Source: MED-G16 sp964467915
GTDB taxonomy: Bacteria > Bacteroidota > Bacteroidia > Cytophagales > MED-G16
Reading direction: 5' to 3'
DNA: 64,000 bases
Assembly (NCBI GenBank): GCA_964467915.1
Contig: CAYXSW010000005.1
Span: 12,289-76,288 of the forward strand
The translations under genes were made by a program, and so were the position numbers. Positions 53,633 through 62,070 of the stretch are shown here, one piece after another. Position 1 is the first letter of the stretch. Each line of letters starts with the position of its first letter. The notes below the pieces were generated by a model. It was not told the DNA's origin and ran no database searches. It saw only the letters and a program-made list of their open reading frames with translations.

Positions 53633-55057
53633 TTATTCTAGTTTGTCACTTATCTCATCTGGAATTTTAGTATAACTTCTTTCTTCTCTACTTATCATTT
53701 TTTTAAGTTCTTTTTCTCCAAAATTCATCTTGTTACCACTAAAGAATACTCTCCATATTTTTCCCTTTTTGGACTCCGAAATATAAAGAGATCCGTCTGG
53801 TCCTTGAGCTAATCCCATGGGTCTATAATTAGCATCTTCCATATCTACTAATACACTTCTTCCGGCAAAACCATCAGCAAAAATTTCTAATTCTCCATAA
53901 GGAACACCTTCCTTAAATGGAATAAATCCAACAACATAACCAGCTTGTGGATATGGCACCCTATTAGTTGATCCATGAAATGCAATAAAAGCTCCGTTTT
54001 TATACCTATCAGGAAATTGATCTCCACTATAAAAGAGTAGATCATTAGGCGCCCAATGTGCAGGAAGACCCATAATTGGGTTATTATAATTATCAGATAT
54101 TTTTTTTCCATCTCCCCCATACTCTGGTGCTAACATTCGTTTGTTTTTGAAATGATCATAATACGTGTAAGGCCATCCGTAGTCATCTCCATCTTCTATC
54201 TTAATAAACTCTTCAGCTGGTAAAATACTATTTTCCCATTCTGAATAATATTGAGGCGCATGATTATGTAAGAAATCTCTTCCGTGATTAACTCCATATA
54301 AAGAATTATTTAATTTATTCCACGTGAGACCAACAACACTTCTGATTCCAGTTGCATATCTTTTCCCATCTTTTAAGGATTGCCCTAATTTGTTTTTGTT
54401 AAATTTCCATATTCCCCCCAAAATATCTAACTGTTCACATGGATATTCTCCTTTAACATCTTTTGTTGAATAGGTATTAGGTTTTGTTTCCCAATTTTCA
54501 CAAGCATTGGTTGGGGCACTAAATGTTACATAGATATTATCTTTTTCATCGAATGCTAATGATTTTGCATTATGCCATCTGATTGGGTAGGGGTCAACTA
54601 AAACAATTTCAGGTTTACCTTCAGGAATCAGTTTGTTTTTTTCGAGTTTTTGTCTGTAGATAACAAGTTCAGAAGTAAAATAAAGGTAACCATCATTTAT
54701 CTTCATCTCTGTTCCAAATTTCCCATCATTTGGGTAGTCACCAAATCTTTTTATTATGTCTGCCTTTCCATCATTATCATTATCTCTTAATGCTACGTTT
54801 CCATTCCTTCCAGAAGCTGTTCTTAATTTTACATATATATCTCCATTATAATTTACTGCAATGTGTCTTGACGGGCCGACCCCTTCAGTGACAACTAATG
54901 CCTCAAATCCTCCTGGAAGATACAAGCCTCCATTTAATTTATCTCCTTTAATGGTATTCTTAAGTGGACTAATTATGTTTTCTTCTTGTTTTTTTGATGT
55001 GTTACACCCCAATAATAATATGAGTATTAAGAAGAATTTTATTTGATTAAATATCAT
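53633..55057 (-). CDS. PQQ-dependent sugar dehydrogenase-like lipoprotein
   Basis: A 474-residue lipoprotein (Cys18 in LLLGCNTS) with a six-bladed beta-propeller of the glucose/sorbosone dehydrogenase type. Blade motifs seen include GPSRHIAVNYNGDIYVKLRT, LRDNDNDGKADIIKRFGDY, YFTSELVIYRQKL, SLAFDEKDNIYVTFSAP, YATGIRSVVGLTWNK, YGVNHGRDFLHNHAP, EDGDDYGWPYTYYDH, GAFIAFHGSTNRV and MGLAQGPDGSLYISESKKG. There is no CxxCH haem motif, so electron transfer partners must be separate. PQQ binding is inferred from the family; the sugar is unknown. It converges on acs, and its start diverges from an unknown gene. Confidence 0.88.
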   Translation of the reverse strand: MIFNQIKFFLILILLLGCNTSKKQEENIISPLKNTIKGDKLNGGLYLPGGFEALVVTEGVGPSRHIAVNYNGDIYVKLRTASGRNGNVALRDNDNDGKADIIKRFGDYPNDGKFGTEMKINDGYLYFTSELVIYRQKLEKNKLIPEGKPEIVLVDPYPIRWHNAKSLAFDEKDNIYVTFSAPTNACENWETKPNTYSTKDVKGEYPCEQLDILGGIWKFNKNKLGQSLKDGKRYATGIRSVVGLTWNKLNNSLYGVNHGRDFLHNHAPQYYSEWENSILPAEEFIKIEDGDDYGWPYTYYDHFKNKRMLAPEYGGDGKKISDNYNNPIMGLPAHWAPNDLLFYSGDQFPDRYKNGAFIAFHGSTNRVPYPQAGYVVGFIPFKEGVPYGELEIFADGFAGRSVLVDMEDANYRPMGLAQGPDGSLYISESKKGKIWRVFFSGNKMNFGEKELKKMISREERSYTKIPDEISDKLE

Positions 55058-55106
55058 ATAAATAAAATTAATACAAAAAAACTTGTGATTACCTAATCAA
55101 TTTTGA

Positions 55107-55138
55107 TTTTGAATTATTTAAGAATGTTTATAAGATTG
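55107..55138 (+). promoter_or_regulatory. Putative promoter of the unknown secreted protein gene
   Basis: TTTTG (55107-55111), 19-nt spacer, then TAAGATTG (55131-55138), one mismatch to the -7 consensus TAnnTTTG. The ATG is 5 nt further on, so the leader would be almost absent. Confidence 0.4.
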
Positions 55139-55143
55139 TATAT

Positions 55144-55995
55144 ATGAATTTCATATTTATTTCTTTTTTTATTTTAGGAATTTCTCTACAGAATCAAAAT
55201 CATATTGTCGAGAATGAATTTATAAGAGTTAATGTAACATTTAAATTAATAGAACAAACAAAGAAAAAAAACATCTATGATGTAGACTTTTTAGTTCAAA
55301 ATAAAGGCAATGAACCTTTATACTATGTGTCTAGATATACTAAATTAGAAAGTGTAATTAATCAAAATAATTTGAATATAAATTCAAGTAATGATAATAT
55401 AGACGATATTGATCTTATTGAATCTAGTGCCCCACCTCCTCTTTCATCATCAGCTTATGTAGATAGTGGTGGAGCAAAAAAAATTGAATCAGGTTCTCCT
55501 GAGAAAGTTGGAGGAAGAAAAATTTCTGATCAGAAAAATGAAAAAGAGGTAAATGATAAAAATCAAATAATAGAATTTGATTATAATTTAAGTAATGAAT
55601 TATTTGAATTATATCTTAATGAGTCGAGAACTTCAAAATTCACTTTAGACCCATCTAAAAGTCCAGAAAAATCATACTACTTTAGGAACAAGGAAGAATT
55701 CAGTGTAAAAATTAGATTTTATAATCTAACAGAAAATATTATTGACATAAAAAAAGGAAATTATAACCCAGTGGTATGTGTGATTCCCACAGAAGGTTTA
55801 TCTCTTAAATCAACCCTTGAAACTAATAAAAAGAATGGCCTTGATGTTGAAAAATTAACTTTAATTTTTTCAAAAGACATTTATTATAGTAATAAAATAA
55901 AACTTCAATTAGATAAAAACTTTCATTCATCAATAGATGAAGCTAAAGCTAAGTTCCTTGAGATGCAATCAGTCCTTGAAAATAATCTTAATTAA
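55144..55995 (+). CDS. Uncharacterised secreted protein
   Basis: Not recognised. The 283-residue product has a hydrophobic N-terminus (FIFISFFILGISL) that reads as a signal peptide with a possible cut near residue 17. Residues about 18-60 and 140-283 look like beta-rich domains (FIRVNVTFKLIEQ, DVDFLVQNKGNEPLYYVSRY, FSVKIRFYNLTENIIDIKKG). Between lies a low-complexity stretch with SSAPPPLSSSAYVDSGG and many Lys, Glu and Asn. There is no lipobox and no membrane helix elsewhere. The Asn-rich composition matches its neighbours, with no sign of transfer. It diverges from the sugar dehydrogenase-like gene, and tRNA-Arg follows on the opposite strand. Confidence 0.7.
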   Translation: MNFIFISFFILGISLQNQNHIVENEFIRVNVTFKLIEQTKKKNIYDVDFLVQNKGNEPLYYVSRYTKLESVINQNNLNINSSNDNIDDIDLIESSAPPPLSSSAYVDSGGAKKIESGSPEKVGGRKISDQKNEKEVNDKNQIIEFDYNLSNELFELYLNESRTSKFTLDPSKSPEKSYYFRNKEEFSVKIRFYNLTENIIDIKKGNYNPVVCVIPTEGLSLKSTLETNKKNGLDVEKLTLIFSKDIYYSNKIKLQLDKNFHSSIDEAKAKFLEMQSVLENNLN

Positions 55996-56008
55996 TTTAC
56001 TTAGGTAA

Positions 56009-56037
56009 TAAAAAAACCTCAACGAAATGCTGAGGTT
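56009..56037 (-). terminator. Terminator after tRNA-Arg
   Basis: On the minus strand AACCTCA (56037-56031), a 9-nt loop and TGAGGTT (56021-56015) are followed by six U. It lies 8 nt downstream of the tRNA 3' end, so it ends the tRNA-Arg transcript. Confidence 0.7.
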
Positions 56038-56044
56038 AACAATG

Positions 56045-56118
56045 TGAACTCGGAGGGAGTCGAACCCCCAACCTCCTGGGCCGTAACCAGGTGCTCTATC
56101 CAGTTAAGCTACGAGTCC
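56045..56118 (-). tRNA. tRNA-Arg (anticodon ACG)
   Basis: A 74-nt cloverleaf on the minus strand. The acceptor stem GGACTCG/CGAGTTC pairs over 7 bp (one G-U), the discriminator is A, and the D-arm includes GCTTAACTGGATAGAGC. The anticodon arm is CCTGG-TTACGGC-CCAGG, placing ACG at 34-36 (decoding CGU, and CGC/CGA if A34 is deaminated to inosine by TadA). The T-arm reads TTGGGGGTTCGACTCCCTC. CCA is not encoded. It has its own -7 promoter element upstream and a terminator downstream. Confidence 0.93.
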
Positions 56119-56127
56119 ATTTTTCAA

Positions 56128-56135
56128 CAAATTTA
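56128..56135 (-). promoter_or_regulatory. Putative tRNA-Arg promoter, -7 element
   Basis: On the minus strand TAAATTTG, an exact TAnnTTTG match, 10 nt before the mature tRNA 5' end. Confidence 0.5.
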
Positions 56136-56190
56136 ACAATTAATAACAAGTACTATTTCTATAAACTTTACATTATAATATATTATAACA

Positions 56191-56198
56191 TATATTTG
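56191..56198 (+). promoter_or_regulatory. Putative promoter of the beta-barrel protein gene, -7 element
   Basis: TATATTTG, an exact TAnnTTTG match followed by CC, 15 nt before the ATG at 56214. No -33 TTG at the normal distance. Confidence 0.5.
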
Positions 56199-56213
56199 CC
56201 GAGTAATTAAAAA

Positions 56214-56927
56214 ATGATGAGAATTATAACCATAATTTTATTTTTTTATTTTCCATTTACTGCCTTTACTCAAGATTCTTTAGAGAAAAAAAATAATATT
56301 GATTTACCAGGTTATCTTAAATTAAATTTTGGTTTTACATTTTTAGAAGATAACAATCATTCATTACAGTCTGATGTTTTTCCTTCAAGATCACTTGATA
56401 TTTTTTACTCAAAGCCTATTTTTTTAGGCAATGATTTTTCTATTAACCCTGGTCTTGGTATATCTAATGACAGACTTTCATTCTCTAATGATGTCACATT
56501 ATCTGAAATAACAGATGCTGATGGTTTTAATCAGATTATAGTTGACACTCTTTCTTTTTCTCCTGATAAGAATTCATTGAAGGGAACGTATCTTATGGTA
56601 CCAGTAGATTTTAAATATTATTTTGGTTCAGGAAGTCTTGATAAAAGAAGATTCTTTATTGGTTTTGGTGCTGAATTTGGTTTTCTCCTTAATTCATCTA
56701 CCAAGATTAAACAGACAATTAATAATATTGCAAACACAGCTAAGTCGAAAAAAGATTTTGGTTTAAATGATTTTAAATATGGAGTATCTTTTCAAGTAGG
56801 AGTTGGAAATTTTAATATTTATTATAAAAAACATTTATCTAACCTATTTGATACGAACTCTCTTCCATTATATGAAAATAATAATCCAACTATAAATAAA
56901 GTTGGTATATCTTTCTCATTGTTTTAA
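56214..56927 (+). CDS. Outer-membrane beta-barrel protein (PorT-like family)
   Basis: A 237-residue protein with a signal peptide (about 1-20, IILFFYFPFTAFTQ) and a barrel-like pattern of strands: YLKLNFGFTFLED, LDIFYSKPIFLG, FSINPGLGISNDRLSF, LMVPVDFKYYFGSG, FFIGFGAEFGFLL, YGVSFQVGVGNFNIYYKKHL and VGISFSLF at the C-terminus. It fits the broad outer-membrane beta-barrel (OMP_b-brl) group that includes PorT of the T9SS, though similarity to PorT cannot be shown by eye. It converges on rpoN with a 4-nt overlap. Confidence 0.78.
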   Translation: MMRIITIILFFYFPFTAFTQDSLEKKNNIDLPGYLKLNFGFTFLEDNNHSLQSDVFPSRSLDIFYSKPIFLGNDFSINPGLGISNDRLSFSNDVTLSEITDADGFNQIIVDTLSFSPDKNSLKGTYLMVPVDFKYYFGSGSLDKRRFFIGFGAEFGFLLNSSTKIKQTINNIANTAKSKKDFGLNDFKYGVSFQVGVGNFNIYYKKHLSNLFDTNSLPLYENNNPTINKVGISFSLF

Positions 56928-58300
56928 TATTCTCTCCTTAATCTTGCGACAGGTATACTAAGTTGTTCCCTGTATTTTGCAACTGTTCTTCTCGCAACTT
57001 GATACCCTTTATCTTGAAGTATTTTTTCTAATTGGTCATCAGAATATGGAGATCTCTTATTTTCTTTTTCAATTATTTTCTTTAAATAATTTTTTACTAC
57101 TCTGCTACTAACTAATTCGTCACCTTTTTTTATAGTTGATTCTGAAAAGAAGTGTTTTAACGGAAATACTCCAAAATCAGTTTGTACAACTTTGCTACTA
57201 ACTATTCTACTGACTGTTGATATGTCCATTTTAATTATTTCTGCGATATCTTTTAATATCATTGGTTTCAAGTCATTCTCATCTCCATCTTCGAAAAACT
57301 TTATCTGTAGTTTTAGAATTGTATTCATTGTTTTTAGAAGCGTGTCATTCCTCTGGTTTAAAGCATCTACAAACCACTGAGCTGACTCAATTTTTTTCTT
57401 AACAAAGTCATATGATTTCTTGGTCTCGTTATCTTTATTTTTTTTGCTTTTAAGATCGTCATATATTGAGATGTACTTTTTATTAATATTTATTTTTCTA
57501 TTTCCTGAAGCTAGATCTACAATAAATTCTTCATTATTTTTCTTAATAATAAAATCTGGAATTAAAAACTCAGTTATTTCTGAATCTTCTAATCCACCAG
57601 AAGGTTTTGGGTTTAGTGTTTTAATAAAGTCAAATGCATCATTAATTTCAACTTTACTTTTATCATATTTATTGTAAATTTTATCAAACTGCTTTTTTTT
57701 GAAATCCACGAAACTTTCCTCTAATATTTTTTTTGCTAAAAGGTGTGTTTTTGTCAACTCAGAGAAAGAATCAATCTGAAGGATGAGGCATTCTTCTAGG
57801 TTTCGTGCGCCAATTCCTGGAGGCTCTAATGTTTGAATTTTCAATAATACTTTTTCAATTTCATTATAACTATATTCTATATTTTCGGAAAAAGCTATAT
57901 CATCAATAATTGATTCTAGATCCCTTCTAAGGTAACCATCATTATCTAATGTCCCTATTATTTGATTTGCTATTGCCATTTCATCCTTATCTAGTTTTAG
58001 ATAGTTAATTTGAGTTAATAAACTTTCTCTAAAAGATTCAATATTGGTAATATTTGATTCTCTAGAAAAGTTTGATGATTCACTTCCTCTCTTTTGAGAG
58101 TAGTTATAATTTTCATTATTTGAAATTTCTATTTCTTCATTTCTATTATTTTCATTTTCTTCTAATGCAGGGTTTTCTTCAAGTTCTTTCTTAATCTCTG
58201 AGTCAATATTTGAATTAGATAATTTCAACAATTTGATAAATTGAATTTGTTGAGGAGTAAGCTTTTGAGACTGATTTTGTCTTAGTTCTAATCTTTGCAT
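56924..58300 (-). CDS. rpoN: RNA polymerase sigma-54 factor
   Basis: RpoN directs RNA polymerase to -24/-12 promoters and needs AAA+ activators to open them. The 458-residue product has region I at the start (RLELRQNQSQKLTPQQIQFI, KLLKLSN), an acidic Asn/Glu-rich linker (about 42-70), the core-binding part with LLTQINYLKLD and IGTLDNDGYLRRDL, the helix-turn-helix around IAEIIKMDISTVSRIVSSKV, and the RpoN box ARRTVAKYREQLSIPVARLR. It diverges from asnS. A -24/-12-like site occurs ahead of dnaK about 3.5 kb away, which may be one of its targets. Confidence 0.96.
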   Translation of the reverse strand: MQRLELRQNQSQKLTPQQIQFIKLLKLSNSNIDSEIKKELEENPALEENENNRNEEIEISNNENYNYSQKRGSESSNFSRESNITNIESFRESLLTQINYLKLDKDEMAIANQIIGTLDNDGYLRRDLESIIDDIAFSENIEYSYNEIEKVLLKIQTLEPPGIGARNLEECLILQIDSFSELTKTHLLAKKILEESFVDFKKKQFDKIYNKYDKSKVEINDAFDFIKTLNPKPSGGLEDSEITEFLIPDFIIKKNNEEFIVDLASGNRKININKKYISIYDDLKSKKNKDNETKKSYDFVKKKIESAQWFVDALNQRNDTLLKTMNTILKLQIKFFEDGDENDLKPMILKDIAEIIKMDISTVSRIVSSKVVQTDFGVFPLKHFFSESTIKKGDELVSSRVVKNYLKKIIEKENKRSPYSDDQLEKILQDKGYQVARRTVAKYREQLSIPVARLRREY

Positions 58301-58388
58301 TATAAAGTTATTTGATTTACAAATTTATTATAATTAGTCTATTCTTTGAAATAAGATTAAATTATACTTTTTTTACCACTTATTTAAT

Positions 58389-59816
58389 ATGGATAAAGAG
58401 AGAATAAAGATTATTTCGATTACTGAGAAACATTTTGATTCTGATATTAATGTTTCTGGATGGGTTAGGACTAAGAGACAAAGTAAAAATGTTTCTTTTA
58501 TATCATTAAATGATGGTTCAACCATTAACAGTTTACAGATTGTTCTGGATATGGATGAGTTTGATTTAAAACTAGTTGATGAAATAAATTCAGGGACATC
58601 ATTAAGTGTTTTAGGTAAACTTGTTAAAAGTGAAGGTAAGAATCAGGCTTTTGAGTTGATAGCAAGTAAATTAAAAATTCTTGGAAAGTCAGATCCCGAT
58701 GAGTATCCTATTCAGCCGAAAAGACATTCATTTGAATTTTTGAGAGAAGTAGCTCATTTAAGACCGAGAACAAACACTTTTAGTTCAATTTTTAGGATAA
58801 GGCATTCAATTATATTTGCTATCCATAATTTTTTTAATGATAAAGGCTTTTATAATATTCACACTCCAATTATCACTTCTTCTGATGCAGAAGGCGCTGG
58901 GGAGATGTTCAAGGTAACTTCTTTAGATTTAGATAAGAAAAATGTAGACTTTAAAAATGATTTTTTTTCTAAACCTGTAAATCTTACTGTTTCAGGACAA
59001 TTAAATGCTGAACTTGGGGCACTTGCCTTATCTGAAGTTTATACTTTTGGTCCCACATTTAGAGCAGAAAATTCAAACACATCTAAGCACTTATCAGAAT
59101 TTTGGATGATAGAACCTGAAATGGCATTTTATGATATTGAAGATAACATGAATCTTGCTGAAGAAATGCTAAAGTATGTGATTACTTATGTTTTGGATAA
59201 TTGTAAGGATGATCTTTTATTTTTAGAAAATTTGGAAAGAAATGAAGAAAAATCTCTTCCACAGATACAGAGAAATGAATTTTCTTTAATTGAAAGACTT
59301 TCTAAAATAACTGATAATAATTTTACTAGGGTATCGTATACTGATGCATTTAATATACTAAGAAATTCTAAACCGAATAAAAAGGGTAAGTTTAAATTTA
59401 AAGTAGATGATTGGGGGATTGATTTTCAATCTGAGCATGAAAGATATTTAGTAGAAAAACATTTTAAAAATCCTGTTATCGTAATAGATTATCCTAAAGA
59501 CATTAAAGCTTTTTACATGAGAAGTAATGAGGATAATAAAACTGTAGCTGCTATGGATGTATTGTTCCCAACAGTTGGTGAGATCATAGGGGGATCACAA
59601 AGAGAGGAAAGGCTTGATATGTTGACTAAGAGAATGGACGAAATGAATATCTCAAAAAAAGACCTCTCATGGTACCTTGATACCAGAAGGTTTGGTACAG
59701 TTGTTCACTCAGGGTTTGGCCTTGGACTTGAGAGGCTAGTTCAGTTTATTACTGGCATGAAAAATATTCGTGATGTCATCCCGTTCCCAAGAACACCTGG
59801 AAATTGTAATTATTAA
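58389..59816 (+). CDS. asnS: Asparaginyl-tRNA synthetase
   Basis: AsnS charges tRNA-Asn with asparagine in an ATP-dependent reaction. The 475-residue class II enzyme has an N-terminal OB-fold (VSGWVRTKRQSKNVSFISLN), and the catalytic domain with motif 1 near HLRPRTNTFSSIFRIRH, FYNIHTPIITSSDAEGAGEM, LTVSGQLNAELGALALSEVY, motif 2 in FRAENSNTSKHLSEFWMIEP and motif 3 in GFGLGLERLVQFITGMKNIR, ending DVIPFPRTPGNCNY. The AsnS-type reading rather than AspS rests on the HLSEF and RTPGNC residues. It converges on dnaK with 3 nt between the stops. Confidence 0.97.
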   Translation: MDKERIKIISITEKHFDSDINVSGWVRTKRQSKNVSFISLNDGSTINSLQIVLDMDEFDLKLVDEINSGTSLSVLGKLVKSEGKNQAFELIASKLKILGKSDPDEYPIQPKRHSFEFLREVAHLRPRTNTFSSIFRIRHSIIFAIHNFFNDKGFYNIHTPIITSSDAEGAGEMFKVTSLDLDKKNVDFKNDFFSKPVNLTVSGQLNAELGALALSEVYTFGPTFRAENSNTSKHLSEFWMIEPEMAFYDIEDNMNLAEEMLKYVITYVLDNCKDDLLFLENLERNEEKSLPQIQRNEFSLIERLSKITDNNFTRVSYTDAFNILRNSKPNKKGKFKFKVDDWGIDFQSEHERYLVEKHFKNPVIVIDYPKDIKAFYMRSNEDNKTVAAMDVLFPTVGEIIGGSQREERLDMLTKRMDEMNISKKDLSWYLDTRRFGTVVHSGFGLGLERLVQFITGMKNIRDVIPFPRTPGNCNY

Positions 59817-59819
59817 CTG

Positions 59820-61754
59820 TTATTTTTTTTCGTCTTTAACTTCTTCAAAATCGACATCTGATATGTCATCTCCTTTGCTAGAATCTTTTTTAGCACCTTT
59901 TGTTCCACCACCTTTAGGTGCTTCTCCACCAGCCTGTTGTTCTTCTTGAGTTGCTTTATACATCTCTTGACTTGCGGCTTCCCATGATTTATTTAAAGCC
60001 TCAACAGCTGCGTCCACTTCATCAATTTTTTGTTCTTTATGAATAACTTTCAGCTTCTCTAGAGAATCTTCAATTGATTTTTTATTTGGTTCTGATAGCT
60101 TGTCCCCAAACTCTTTAAGTTGTTTTTCAGTTTGAAATATCAGCCCATCAGCAGTATTTAATTTATCTACTTTCTTTCTTTCTTTCTTATCAGTTTCTTC
60201 ATTAGCTTTAGCTTCATCTTTCATTTTGTTAATTTCTTCTTCAGAAAGACCTGATGATGCCTCGATTCTAATATTTTGTTCTTTACCCGTTCCTTTATCT
60301 TTAGCAGAAACATTTAATATTCCATTGGCATCTATATCAAAAGTTACCTCAACTTGAGGCACACCCCTAGGCGCAGGTGGGATACCATCAAGATGAAATC
60401 TGCCAATTGTTTTATTGTCTTTAGCCATTGGTCTTTCACCTTGAAGAACATGAATCTCTACAGCAGGTTGGTTATCAGCAGCAGTTGAAAATGTCTCTGA
60501 TTTCTTTGTAGGAATTGTAGTGTTTGATTCAATTAACTTTGTAAATACACCATTCAGTGTTTCAATCCCAAGAGATAATGGAGTAACATCTAGTAAAAGA
60601 ACATCTTTCACTTCTCCAGTAAGAACACCACCTTGAATAGCAGCACCAACTGCAACAACTTCATCTGGATTTACACCTTTTGAAGGTTTCTTTTTAAAAA
60701 ACTTTTCGACTTCTTCCTGAATTTTTGGAATTCTAGTTGAGCCACCTACTAAAATAATTTCATCAATATCTGAAACGCTCATTTTTGCATCTTTAAGTGC
60801 TTTAGAGCACGGATCTAATGTTCTTTCAACAAGCTTTTGAGATAGTTGTTCAAACTTTGATCTTGATAAAGACTTTACTAAATGTTTTGGAACACCATCT
60901 ACAGGCATGATATAAGGAAGATTTATTTCTGTAGATGTTGAACTTGATAGCTCAATCTTTGCTTTCTCTGCTCCTTCTTTTAGTCTTTGAAGAGCCATTG
61001 GGTCTTTTCTAAGATCAATTCCTTCATCTTTTTTAAATTCATCGGCCAACCAATCAATTAGAACACTATCAAAATCATCTCCACCTAAATGGACATCTCC
61101 ATTAGTTGACTTTACTTCGAAAACACCATCACCCAACTCAAGTATTGATATATCAAAAGTTCCACCACCTAAATCAAAAACTGCAATTTTTAGGTCTTTG
61201 TCTTTTTTATCTAGGCCATAGGCAAGTGCTGCTGCTGTAGGCTCATTTATAATTCTTTTAACATCAAGCCCAGCAATTGTACCAGCTTCCTTTGTTGCTT
61301 GTCTTTCTGAATCATTAAAATATGCTGGCACAGTAATTACTGCTTCCTTTACTTCTGAACCAAGGTAATCTTCAGCAGTAGATTTCATCTTTTGAAGAAT
61401 CATTGCAGATATTTCTTGTGGTGTATATTTTCTTGAACCAATTTTAACACTTACAGTATTATTTGTTCCTTTTTCTACTTTATAGGATAAATTTCTTTTC
61501 TCTTCATTAATATCTGAAAACTTTTTACCCATGAATCTTTTAACAGAGTTAATTGTGTTCTGAGGGTTTGTAATTGCTTGTCTTTTAGCTGGATCTCCAA
61601 CTTTTCTCTCTCCTTTACCATCATCAAGAAATGCAACTATTGATGGTGTTGTTCTTTTCCCTTCACTATTAGGAATAACGACTGGTTCATTACCTTCCAT
61701 TACAGAAACACATGAATTAGTGGTTCCTAAATCAATTCCAATAATTTTACTCAT
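59820..61754 (-). CDS. dnaK: Chaperone DnaK (Hsp70)
   Basis: DnaK binds exposed hydrophobic stretches of unfolded proteins under ATP control, working with DnaJ and GrpE. The 644-residue product starts IGIDLGTTNSCVSVMEG and keeps the phosphate loops and signatures VPAYFNDSERQATKEAG, IAVFDLGGGTFDISIL and ILVGGSTRIPKIQEEVEKFF, the linker VLLLDVTPLSLGI, and an acidic end DDISDVDFEEVKD. The ATG at 61754 (MSKIIGIDLG) was chosen over an upstream in-frame ATG 12 codons earlier, whose residues do not fit and which would lie inside the promoter. It follows atpDC; a -24/-12-like promoter lies between atpC and dnaK. dnaJ and grpE are not here. Confidence 0.98.
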   Translation of the reverse strand: MSKIIGIDLGTTNSCVSVMEGNEPVVIPNSEGKRTTPSIVAFLDDGKGERKVGDPAKRQAITNPQNTINSVKRFMGKKFSDINEEKRNLSYKVEKGTNNTVSVKIGSRKYTPQEISAMILQKMKSTAEDYLGSEVKEAVITVPAYFNDSERQATKEAGTIAGLDVKRIINEPTAAALAYGLDKKDKDLKIAVFDLGGGTFDISILELGDGVFEVKSTNGDVHLGGDDFDSVLIDWLADEFKKDEGIDLRKDPMALQRLKEGAEKAKIELSSSTSTEINLPYIMPVDGVPKHLVKSLSRSKFEQLSQKLVERTLDPCSKALKDAKMSVSDIDEIILVGGSTRIPKIQEEVEKFFKKKPSKGVNPDEVVAVGAAIQGGVLTGEVKDVLLLDVTPLSLGIETLNGVFTKLIESNTTIPTKKSETFSTAADNQPAVEIHVLQGERPMAKDNKTIGRFHLDGIPPAPRGVPQVEVTFDIDANGILNVSAKDKGTGKEQNIRIEASSGLSEEEINKMKDEAKANEETDKKERKKVDKLNTADGLIFQTEKQLKEFGDKLSEPNKKSIEDSLEKLKVIHKEQKIDEVDAAVEALNKSWEAASQEMYKATQEEQQAGGEAPKGGGTKGAKKDSSKGDDISDVDFEEVKDEKK

Positions 61755-61786
61755 AATTTTATAATTTATTTTCAGAATAATATATG

Positions 61787-61801
61787 ACAAAAACTATGCC
61801 A
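61787..61801 (-). promoter_or_regulatory. Sigma-54-like -24/-12 promoter of dnaK
   Basis: On the minus strand this reads TGGCATAGTTTTTGT. The sigma-54 consensus is TGGCACG-N4-TTGC; here TGGCA and TTG fall at exactly the right spacing, with T for C in the final GC. The predicted start site, about 12 nt beyond, lies roughly 20 nt before the dnaK ATG. Inference only; a sigma-70-type reading (TAGTTTTTG) fits the -7 element less well because the spacer is one base too long. Confidence 0.5.
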
Positions 61802-61811
61802 AATAGAGCAC

Positions 61812-61826
61812 CTGACAGAATGTCAG
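61812..61826. repeat. Inverted repeat CTGACA-TTC-TGTCAG upstream of dnaK
   Basis: A perfect 6-bp inverted repeat with a 3-nt loop begins immediately after the atpC stop codon (61827-61829) and ends 10 nt before the -24 element of dnaK. There is no U-run, so it is unlikely to be a plain terminator; it may be an operator. It differs from CIRCE (TTAGCACTC-N9-GAGTGCTAA). Confidence 0.5.
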
Positions 61827-62063
61827 TTATTTTTCAATTAACGCACTAACCTTATTTTCTAGAACCTCCACTATTCCACCTTTTATATCTAGAGAATTTG
61901 TGTTTGATTTATCTGAGTAGACTATTTTACCATCTGAGAGGGAACTAACTATTGGGGCGTGATTATTTAAAACTTGAAACTGACCATTAACTCCAGGTAA
62001 AATAACAGAATCTACGTCCCCACTAAATATTTTTTCTTCAGCAGATAAAATTTCTAAGAGCAT
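61827..62063 (-). CDS. atpC: ATP synthase F1 epsilon subunit, short form
   Basis: The epsilon subunit is part of the F1 central stalk and couples rotation to catalysis. The 78-residue product is the N-terminal beta-sandwich only: LEILSAEEKIFSGDVDSVIL, PGVNGQFQVLNNHAPIVSSL, IVYSDKSNTNSLDIKGGIVE, then VLENKVSALIEK. The C-terminal two-helix domain that inhibits ATP hydrolysis in other bacteria (full length about 135) is absent; short epsilon subunits of this type are usual in Bacteroidota. It lies 7 nt after atpD. The other ATP synthase genes are not in the window. Confidence 0.93.
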   Translation of the reverse strand: MLLEILSAEEKIFSGDVDSVILPGVNGQFQVLNNHAPIVSSLSDGKIVYSDKSNTNSLDIKGGIVEVLENKVSALIEK

Positions 62064-62070
62064 AAAATTA

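Noticed and set aside
61755..61790. Upstream extension of dnaK
   Set aside because: The family N-terminus is at 61754, and the extension overlaps the promoter.
61812..61826. Inverted repeat after atpC as a CIRCE element or a simple terminator
   Set aside because: It lacks the TTAGCACTC half-sites of CIRCE, and it has no U-run on the atpC strand.
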